Below, piece after piece: positions 40,413 through 49,067 of a DNA stretch of 64,000 bases (position 1 is the stretch's first letter; each line of letters begins with the position of its first letter). The stretch spans positions 258,826 through 322,825 of the forward strand of contig CM007320.1 in assembly GCA_000333855.2 (NCBI GenBank), written 5' to 3'. The translations under genes and the position numbers were made by a program. The stretch comes from Endotrypanum monterogeii (lineage: Eukaryota; Euglenozoa; Kinetoplastea; Trypanosomatida; Trypanosomatidae). A model generated the notes under the pieces. It worked only from the letters and a program-made list of their open reading frames with translations. It did not search any database and was not told the DNA's origin.

Positions 40413-42803
40413 ATGTACGGTGATCAGAAAATGATGTACAACGTATACGGTACGCTGGCGCACAGTGGCAATAACACTCAAATGTTTTCAACGTATGCGC
40501 CACTGAATGCCTACGGCTCAGGGCATGGGGGTGGTAGTATGATGTATGATTACGCTGTTACGGGCGGCCAAGGCACTGGGCAGCCGTATGGCTATCATAC
40601 GGACCCTTCTGTAGGTGCCACGTACGAGTACACTGGTGGCAACAACGTCCACAGCGTCGGTGGCGTCTACCGCGTCTATGGCGCTCGGGTTGGCGGCACC
40701 AATGGATGCGCCAGAGTCGGTGACACGAACGGCGCGCGCAACCTCCAGGGGTACGATCAACCGGCCACCTTTGACTACGAAGTCCACGACAATCAGCTAA
40801 AGGCACCCGTAGTTGTTACACCGGCGACAGTGGTGGCGACTGTAGGGAGCACGCGCCTCTTCAGTAAGCCACCAAAGCCTATTGTGTATGGATCACGGAG
40901 CGTGGTGCGCATCTGTGACGCGTTCCAGGAGGGTCGGTGCGCCTCAGGGGAGCGTTGTCATGATATTCATGTGAAGCCCGACTACCTCACTCAAACCCGG
41001 CTAGAGATGAGCTCGTGGTTGTGTGACCGAGAGTGCGAGTTTCGGAAGACATTGGAGACCGACGCCGAGAAAACATTTAGTATTTTTGTGGCTGATCTGA
41101 AGGAGGTCGTCGAGGTTCCTATTAATTCACTTGTTTTTACCAAGGGCCTTTACGTGGACCCAACGACACGAGCGAAGCGTGCCCGCAGTGCTGGGAACCA
41201 CTCCCACGTGCACGCCGTGATGCAGGCCCCCACAAGCTGCGGTCTCTACTCCAGCGACCCACATCAGTGCAAGTGGGAGCGGTGGTGTAATCAAGTGCAT
41301 ATTGATCACCGCTGGATGAAGGCGAAGAAGGCGGAGTTCGACGAATGGTTTATTGAGCTCCAGAATCGTTACTTCGCACTTTCCCCTGATGAAACATTCA
41401 CTGTGCATGACCCTAAGCTCAAGTGCAGCACCGTGCTGCCCAAATTTAGTATCGCAGGATTCTCTCGCGGTCTTTTCCAGGGCTCCGCGAAGAAATTGGC
41501 CAGTGTCTGTCTGCTGTTCCAGCGCGGCAAGTGCACCGCCGGCTCATGCTGTAATCAAATCCATGTCTGTCCTCAGTATCTCAACTTGGTGCGCGAGTGT
41601 GCTCTCATGGAGCAATCTCCTGACGCTATGGCTCACGAGAGCCAGCGACTGAGGCATGAAATGGAGCTCCTGCGTGCCCCTTTGATAGAAAAACAGTTGC
41701 AGGAGCAGCGGGAAGCGCGGCAGGCGATGGCGAGGGAGCCGCTACCTTACCCCAGCGTAGTGAGTCTCCCGAACAAGGAAAGCCAAGAGAGCTCCGTGGA
41801 CGTCCAGGCAACTGCAGAGGATGACTTAGGCTGCAGTGGTCCCCTCTTTGAACATGTACAGGTGGACGAGGATGTCGAGCCTGTTAGTCATACTGTTAGT
41901 GCAAACACGTCTCTTTCACGCCGTCTCAACACGAGCGCGCCGGACATTAACCTGCTCGCCGCTCGCCATGTGAACAGCGACGGCAGCTATAGCTTCAACC
42001 CTTATGGAAGTCTTACTTCCTTGCCTGAAGGGTCAACTTCATACAACAGATTCCCCGGTACGCGTGGCAGCGGACATGCGGTGGATGGCAACAGCACAAC
42101 ACAGTTTACGCCCGGAAACGTACAGGTGCTTGCAACAGGAAGCAAAGGAATACGCCGACTGGTGGCCCTTGTTTCACCGGAGCTCGGCAGCAGCATGACT
42201 GAGGCTCACCGCAACGGGGAGGAGAACGTCCTGAGCGGTAATACTGGCGATAGTGGATTTTCTAGTGGCGCAGCTGACATGGCACATGTAGCTGCGATGC
42301 ATCGTAGCAACAGCGGGTACCGAGCGAAAGCACACGTGTCAGGATCAGATGGAAGGCGCTGTGACGGTGTCGCACAGGGCGAGCAAAGCTCCTCACTCCA
42401 GCCACTTGACTTTGATGCGAGTTTGCATTTTTCGCCGTACCCATTGCTGGGCTTCGATGCATCGACGACAAGTACACACCGCAATGGATCTCTTCGTGAG
42501 GAGGATCCTTTCATGCACGCTCAGGCTCGACAGGCCGCCTCAACCTCTAGTTACCCCTACCCCGGCTCGTCGACCACATCGCAACAGAATCTGCTGTTCA
42601 CCCCGATGCAGCGAGGGCTGCCGAGCAATGCAACTGGAGCTGTCAAGGTACGTCTCGCCGCCAACGCGGCGCCGCCGCGAACCCACACACTTCGCTCAGC
42701 AACGTCTCTATCGGATGCGTTCAACACAACTTTGAGCATGGGAGGCTCCGTGTCGGGAACGAAGTTGACTCCCACAGGAGAGCCGTCTTCCGGTACCGGC
42801 TAA
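40413..42803 (+). CDS. Triple CCCH-type zinc-finger protein, probable RNA-binding regulator
   Basis: A 796-residue protein starting at a clear ATG. Residues 1-150 are Gly/Tyr/Asn/Thr-rich, prion-like low complexity. Three CCCH fingers follow: C168-C176-C182-H186 (x7-x5-x3), C276-C286-C292-H296 (x9-x5-x3) and C366-C374-C380-H384 (x7-x5-x3). Each is followed by a related hydrophobic/charged tail (IHVKPDYL, VHIDHRWM, IHVCPQYL), so the fingers look like three copies of one 45-60-residue module. About 395-440 is a charged Glu/Arg/Gln helix; the rest is Ser/Gly/Thr-rich. CCCH proteins bind AU- or U-rich RNA. In trypanosomatids, which lack per-gene transcriptional control, such proteins are known regulators of mRNA stability and translation. 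Target and direction of regulation cannot be told from sequence. No helicase or RRM domain is present. Confidence 0.88.
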   Translation: MYGDQKMMYNVYGTLAHSGNNTQMFSTYAPLNAYGSGHGGGSMMYDYAVTGGQGTGQPYGYHTDPSVGATYEYTGGNNVHSVGGVYRVYGARVGGTNGCARVGDTNGARNLQGYDQPATFDYEVHDNQLKAPVVVTPATVVATVGSTRLFSKPPKPIVYGSRSVVRICDAFQEGRCASGERCHDIHVKPDYLTQTRLEMSSWLCDRECEFRKTLETDAEKTFSIFVADLKEVVEVPINSLVFTKGLYVDPTTRAKRARSAGNHSHVHAVMQAPTSCGLYSSDPHQCKWERWCNQVHIDHRWMKAKKAEFDEWFIELQNRYFALSPDETFTVHDPKLKCSTVLPKFSIAGFSRGLFQGSAKKLASVCLLFQRGKCTAGSCCNQIHVCPQYLNLVRECALMEQSPDAMAHESQRLRHEMELLRAPLIEKQLQEQREARQAMAREPLPYPSVVSLPNKESQESSVDVQATAEDDLGCSGPLFEHVQVDEDVEPVSHTVSANTSLSRRLNTSAPDINLLAARHVNSDGSYSFNPYGSLTSLPEGSTSYNRFPGTRGSGHAVDGNSTTQFTPGNVQVLATGSKGIRRLVALVSPELGSSMTEAHRNGEENVLSGNTGDSGFSSGAADMAHVAAMHRSNSGYRAKAHVSGSDGRRCDGVAQGEQSSSLQPLDFDASLHFSPYPLLGFDASTTSTHRNGSLREEDPFMHAQARQAASTSSYPYPGSSTTSQQNLLFTPMQRGLPSNATGAVKVRLAANAAPPRTHTLRSATSLSDAFNTTLSMGGSVSGTKLTPTGEPSSGTG

Positions 42804-43152
42804 CACGGGGTCATGACCATCTTGTAAGTCACAGATTTGATGGAGATGTTTGCGAGACCGTCACAGACGAAGACGTCACCGGTTTGCGCTGATCGAAAAC
42901 CACCAGCAGAATTGCCACAACAACTGAAGGTTCCGCTTCGCTACTTTCGGGGCCGATCACTTTTGTTGTTCTTGTTCGGTCCCTGTCGTCCTCTGTCTTG
43001 ACCTCGGTAATCTTGTTCGGTGTTCCCATTCGCCATTTTTTTTTTTTTTGTACGGTCGAGGGCGATGATGCAAATTCTAATTTTCTCATCGCTCGAGGAA
43101 AAAGTGGGGGTGAACCACGGACGCGTTTTTTTGTCCTCAGTCCAGTGCTCAT

Positions 43153-43155
<3 letters not shown>

Positions 43156-43185
<30 letters not shown>
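43156..43185. repeat. (TA)n microsatellite
   Basis: About 15 TA units in the region after the CCCH gene. Confidence 0.9.
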
Positions 43186-43199
<14 letters not shown>

Positions 43200-44749
43200 G
43201 TGTGCGTGTGCGTATAATCTTGTTATCTCATTATCGGCATCAACTCCGCTGAACACCTCGGCGCGATGTTCCTGAGATAGGTATGCTCCACTGCAGGACA
43301 TTCATCGGGGGCAGGAGGGGGGGGGGTGCATCCCTACTCCGGTATCAGTAATCCGTTGCTGGTTGGAGTGGTGTCGGGGTGTTTCGAGATGACGATACAC
43401 GCTCACTATTAATCATGTGACAAAGAATGTGTCAGTGTTACTCATATACGCGCCTAATCCAGTTCTCCTGACTTTTGGAAAGCGAGTCAGTGTCAAATGT
43501 GGAAGATTTCGCTGTGTGGCGGACCGATTGCAGCCTGTGGCTCTAAGAGGCCATCTGTGAAAGTACTTCGCAGATCATGTTGGGGACAGAGCACGGGCTA
43601 AGATTGGGGAGTTGGTGTTTCTGTAGCGTGTCTGTCCTGATATTTCGCAGCACGCGCTCGTGCCTGTGGACTTGCCTTGGCAGAGGGCGACTCGATTCAT
43701 GTCCGATTATGGAATGCATACTGTGACGTGCTGTTCTATCACTGGCGCTTTTTCATCGCGGAATGTGGTACGTGGTCTGATTTTTTTTTCCTGCTCGTAA
43801 GGGAGTCCCTTTGATTGTGGTTACTGTTTTTGAGGGACACCGCGAATATTTGTTCCGAAAAAAAAAAGATCGCATTCACCAGCGCTGACTAGGGGGGCTG
43901 CTGTGTGCCTTTCACGTCACCCTTTGTGCCAGTGTCTTGTAACAGGAAAAAGGGGTGTTTTTCTTCTTCGCTTTTCATGTCGTAGAATATGGATCTACCT
44001 CACCCCAGAGCGAGGCAGACTTTTTTTTTTCTTTTCAAATATTTCATCTCGTTGTTTGTACGTGTGTGTCAGTTTCTGTGTGTGTGTGTGTGTGTGTGCA
44101 TGGGGCGTCGTATGGTGCGGGTTCCTTTTCCCTTTGGCGGGAAATGGATTCCCCACTGCCCATTTCGCGTAGAGTTCAAGGTCTTAGTCTGCTCCTTTCG
44201 CAAACATTTCCCTTTTTTTTTGTTCATGGGCTTATTCCCCACTGCTCGCATTGACTGAGTCTCCTTAATGTCGAGGTTTTTTTTTTTTAATGCTCACTCC
44301 CCCTCTGACGCATACCCAATTTTACTGTTGTTTCGTTCGAATCTATTTCGGTTTGGCTTTAAGATTTTTTTTTTTCATATTGGGTTTGTTTGATTTTATC
44401 GGTTACTCGTGTGTTGGCGCCTGCTTGCATATATAGAAAAATGCGCATACTTTTGTGTTCATATGCTAGGGTGGGAGAAAGCGGTAGATGATGTAAGGTG
44501 TACAGAAGAGGATAACTCATTCAGATAGCCCCGCGGCACCCGTCAGATGGAGTAACTGGTTTGGTAATCAGGGTCTACTGACAGTACAAAAGACTGGTGT
44601 GGAGTGGCAGCGTATGAAAGCTAAGTCACAGAAATCCCCCCCCCTCCCTCCCCATGTAGGGGTGCCAAACCGCCAAAGATGATGGTGGGGGACACACTGT
44701 GAAGCGTGCTAACCCATTTTTTTTTTCTTTCATAAACATATATATATAT

Positions 44750-44769
44750 ATATATATCATGATATATAT
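44750..44769. repeat. AT-rich perfect palindrome
   Basis: A 20-nt perfect palindrome centred on CATG with eight alternating A/T bases on each side, continuing into imperfect TA/AT sequence. It can form a cruciform or hairpin. Confidence 0.8.
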
Positions 44770-46336
44770 CATATTATATGTAATATTATAGTATTATGTA
44801 TGCGAGAAGATTGAAATATATACCCTTACCCGTGCTCTCCTGCTCCTTCTGCTCACCTTTCTTGGGTTTTGTCTCCTAAAAACAACAAAACAGATGTCTC
44901 CACCCTGTTGTCGGTGGTCTGTCGTACTTTTTTATTTTGATGCCGATCTCTCTCTTGCGCTGACGGCCTACGAAAGGGTCGTGGGTCTGGCCTGCGAGGT
45001 TGTCCAGAGCTTTTTCTTTTTCACATAATATATGTTGGCACACACACACACATATATATATATATATAATGAGAGTGTGTGTGAAATGGGTGGAGGGGTA
45101 CGCACTACTGGGCACCGGAGAGAGGAGACTCCTCTGAGTGACAGTGCTCGAGAAAAGATTCAGCGAGCACAGACCACTGATTCGGCACTGGGCATGATCA
45201 TCTATTGATGCTCACCCTCCCGTAAAAAAAAGACACTGGTTCACACGAGTTGTATAGGTGGTCATATGTTCAAGTTGCTTGACTTTTTTTTGCTCCCCGG
45301 GTATCGTTTGTCTGGGTGTTATTATTATTACTACTTTTGTTGTTGTCTTTTCTTTACTTCGGTGTATAGACACGTCTGGGGATACTCGTGTCGCAGCGTA
45401 GCGCTATAGCGGACAGTTACCTTACTTGTCAGCAAATATCTCATGCGTGAAGGCTTTCATCTTTTTTTTTTAGCGTCACCTCATTTTTATTTTTCCGTCA
45501 ATTTTCTCCTCTCTTCTCCAACGCTCGCGAGTGTGCTTCGGCAGAGATGTGCAGTTCAGGATCTGCACAGGGATTTATGAACATGGACCCTTTTTTTTAT
45601 CTACTGTTATTTTATTTTATTTTTGTAGTTGCACTTGCCACATCTAAAAAAAAAAAGATCGTACCCGAGTGAAAAAAAATAAAAAAAACGTGATCGATTC
45701 ATTGGGGTAAAAAAATAACTCAAACAAGCTGGTACATAAGGGGTTGGTCTACAGGCCAGTGCACGGTGTACTCGTGTGCTTGTTTGCCCGCATACGCTTG
45801 AGAAAAAGAGGACAAAAACATCAGGGTGGTAATCTCGTCGAGAGAAAGCGGACACAAAGCGTGTCATGTTTTTTTTTCTTTCCCCAGCTTGCTCCTCCTC
45901 CTCCTCCGCTTCCCCCCTCCCCCCTTTTTTCTTTTTGGGGGTACTCCTTGCACCGATGAGGACCACGTACGCTTGTGTACGTCACTGGAAACCACTGGAG
46001 TGCAAGGCAATTGTTCTCGATTTTCTTTTTTCCCACCTATCTGCGTTTCTTATTGAGGGGGTAGTGTGGGGAGGAGGGGGGGGTGCGAAAGGGTACCAGT
46101 TTTTGTTTATGGCGATTGTTCTGTTGCAATGGATCAGTTCTTATATTTTTCGATGGCCGTGCTTTGTCTCTTCCTCTAACCACTTCTCTTTGACCATTAT
46201 AATGAATTTTATTCAGATTTGTTCTTATCGTCGGGTCTACCTCAGTTAAGTTTTTCTCCTCTCTTCCCCAGAACAGGTGTGACATACATGATCGAACGGT
46301 GAAGGTTTTCTTTTTTCTTTTCGATTCAGGAGTTTG

Positions 46337-46338
<2 letters not shown>

Positions 46339-46372
<34 letters not shown>
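46339..46372. repeat. (TG)n microsatellite
   Basis: About 34 nt of pure TG. Confidence 0.9.
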
Positions 46373-46375
<3 letters not shown>

Positions 46376-47176
46376 AGGCTTCTGTCGTCGGGAGCTGCTC
46401 AGCGAAGAAATAAAAAGGAGGCAGTATTCTTCTTTAAAAAAAAATATTATTATAAAAAGAGGCGGGGAGAGGGCGATGAATTTACCTCAACTCGTATGTC
46501 TCGTGGCCCGTTTTTCTTTTTCCCTGTCAACGTTATGAAAACAGCACACAGATTGTGCTCGTGCGTTAATGCATCCAAAACAAGAGAATGCAGCTCTGCT
46601 GTTTTTGGTTCCCCCATACACTGCCTTCTCGCTGCTAATAAAACATTTGCACTACAAGGAGAAAGAGGGAAAAAAACGAAGAATAAGCAGAGAAACGTAA
46701 AAGTTTTTTTTTTTTACGCGAGCGGCCTCCATGCAGATGAGTATGAAGGCGTGTGTGTGTGAATGTGTGTGTGCGTGTGTGTGTGTTCGTGACTTGAAAC
46801 CTCCGCTTGTCTCCATAATTTTGATTTCGTCATTTTTTTTGCTTAAATTTTCGTGATAACATCTATTTCCCTGTGCGTTTGTGTGCACGCGCTGGCTTGG
46901 GTATTTGCTACGCCTTTTTTCCCCAATTGGTCTCTTGTTCGTCTCCCCGGCTTCTTTCCCTGCCCTTTCGTCGACCTCCTCTTTTTTTTTTTCGATCTTT
47001 TGTGTGTGTTTGTGTGCGCTTCGACACGCATTTTTTCTCTCTTTACTTCGACGTCTCCACTTTGTTTTGCCCACTATTATTTTTGCTGATGCCTTTCTCC
47101 TGCTTCACTTTCTTTTGGCGCATCGAAGTACTTCTTTTTTTACCGTTCCCCCTCGTCCCTCTCTCTATGTCGCCTA

Positions 47177-47777
47177 CGCTTCCTTTTTTCCCTTTTTATG
47201 CGGGAGGGAGGGGGAGGGAGGAAGGGGGGAAGGGAGGTGACCCTCTGTGCGTTTCCGATGGCGGTGAGTGAGCCTCAGCGCGGTGTGTCGGACTCGAGTA
47301 CGCGGAATGTGGAAAAATCAGACGATTCCCTCCCTCACCCTCGTACAGCCACAATACAGCGTTTCTAACACGCGCACAGGCGGTGGTGGTGGTGGTTAGG
47401 GGCCTCTGACCAAAAAAATGCTACAGCGGCGTAACGCACCCCCTCCCTCGCCTCCGTGTAAGCGCACAGGCCCTGAGTGGCGCTATACCGGAGTTGCTCG
47501 TGGCCGCGGACATGCCTTCTCCATCGACCTTATGGGAACAATGTCCAGGTGACGCGAAGAAACATCACCGTGTCGTCGCCGCGGGATGATGAAAAACTTG
47601 ACCCCAGACACTCTGGGGAACGGGGGACGGCAGAGGGGGGGATCCACCAGCTGGTAGCGCGTGGCACAGGTCACTGGATGTCGCTGGAGGCGGTGCCCCT
47701 GTTTTTTTTTTTTTTGTGCGCGATGAGCACAAGGGGCAGGTCACTGCAGAGTGTGCTTCGGCTCGTGCTTTTATATG
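47177..47777 (-). mobile_element. Dispersed repeat copy A, candidate SIDER-like retroposon
   Basis: About 601 nt nearly identical, in opposite orientation, to 58773-59364. I see about five substitutions plus small indels in G and T runs. Homology stops sharply at CGCTTCC on the left and at TTATATG on the right. The minus strand is chosen because, read that way, the element ends in an A/G-rich tract, as retroposons end in A-rich tails. Size, location between genes and lack of coding capacity fit the short degenerate retroposons (SIDERs, about 0.55 kb) known in Leishmania untranslated regions. I could not confirm their 79-nt signature from memory, so the family name is tentative. Another dispersed repeat family is possible. 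Confidence 0.7.
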
Positions 47778-48965
47778 CCGGAAAAGGCTAGAACTGTGAG
47801 AAAAAAAATCCTGCCAGTTGTCGCGTGTCCTTACTAGTAACATACATACACATATATATATATACATATATATATATATAAATGTATAATATGTATTTTT
47901 TTCTTTTTGTTCTCTTCTTTTTTTTCCCCCTGGCTGTTCTTGGTTTCGTTTTAGCAGTCGTGAAGGACGGTCTGCTCGCTTTCTCTTTCTCCGCTCAGCA
48001 GACGAGAAGATGTGCTGTAGTGTATACTATTTCCCTCCCCCTTTTGTCTACAATAAAAGCAATGGGGGATATTTTTATTTATCGCCACCATGCCCACGGG
48101 ACGGGGAGAGTGGTTGAACGCGATGGCGGTCTGAAACCACCACATACCCACAGAGCGGGATTTTTGTGCGTTTTTTTAAAATGTACTCCTCTATTTCTCT
48201 CCCTGCTCCCATCACCCCTCTACGCAAGTATCTGTTTCCCTGTGTCTGTTTGGAGGTGTGTGCGGAATGCTTCTTCTTCCTACGACGCCTTTATAGCTTT
48301 CGTCGGTGTTTTTGTTTTGTTTTTCTCTGTACCTATCGAGAACATCGTGTAATAACATGAAATAGGTTTCCTAGCACTCTTCACCGCAAAATATGTGAAG
48401 GAAGATCAATCTACAAGAAAAGACCACGGCTTTGTGCCTTTAGTGGGGGTACACATTCTCTTCTGGCTGTACGGCGGTCAGTAGAGCCTGCTGAACAGGG
48501 ATGACGTCACAGGCGTCAAGGACTGCGATCTCGTTCGAGAACTCTATGGGTCGCCGCTGTAATTTTTGCTAAGTTGATGCTTCTGCGTCCACCAATCACC
48601 TATAAAATAAGGAAGTTCTGGAGGGGGACGGTGCCTGGGCTAGGCAGATGAAGAGAATCGAATTCTGGGGGAGAGCACCCTCTCCCGTCATGTCCTTTGT
48701 TTTTGAACCTCGCGCTCCTCACTTTCCTAGCTCATCATCTTTCTTTGATTCAGTCGCATATGTTCCCCTCAACAACTCGTTTTAGTTTTACTGCATACCC
48801 GACTTCTCCCCCCTCTCCCATCCCCCTCTTACCCCAATTAGGGTAACCCCAACTTTACCTGTGCATGTTGTGCTGGCGTGCCCGCCGAGAGTCTATGAGT
48901 GTGTTGTGCGATTTGTCGTTTCTTGAAGGGCAGCACCTCCTACGACTATTCTTTTGGTGCTAATC

Positions 48966-49053
48966 ATTTTTTTTTTTCTCCCCACTCTATCCTCCTCCTT
49001 CATCGCTGTATTCATCTGTGGCGGATATTCATCTCATGTGATCCCTGCTGGAG
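48966..49053 (+). promoter_or_regulatory. Putative trans-splice acceptor region for the gene at 49068
   Basis: A T-run and C/T tract (48966-49012) precede an AG at 49052-49053, 14 nt before the ATG. AGs are absent in most of the interval between. Confidence 0.4.
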
Positions 49054-49067
49054 GACCTGAAGGCGCC

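Larger units (their letters stand above)
42804..49067. other. Long gene-free region (6.2 kb) with TA arrays and one inverted-repeat copy
   Basis: This is the longest gene-free stretch in the window. It contains (TA)n at 43156-43185, a balanced block at about 43250-43760, a (TG)n at about 44077-44098, an AT palindrome at 44750-44769 inside an AT-rich stretch (44738-44812), TA at 45051-45068, T/A runs at 45600-45720, (TG)n at 46339-46372, TG-rich DNA at 46749-46790, the repeat element at 47177-47777, TA/CA at 47845-47881, and a balanced block at about 48360-48640. The ATG-started frame at 47882-48352 is low-complexity and is not supported as a gene. Confidence 0.7.

Noticed and set aside
47477..47791. 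104-codon frame inside repeat copy A
   Set aside because: It is part of the dispersed repeat, has no ATG-supported context, and the other copy does not preserve a clearly better frame. Treated as non-coding.
47882..48352. 156-codon ATG-started frame downstream of repeat copy A
   Set aside because: The translation is mostly Phe/Leu/Ser from T-rich DNA, typical of chance frames in pyrimidine-rich spacers. It has no domain, although its ATG start means a small membrane protein cannot be fully excluded.
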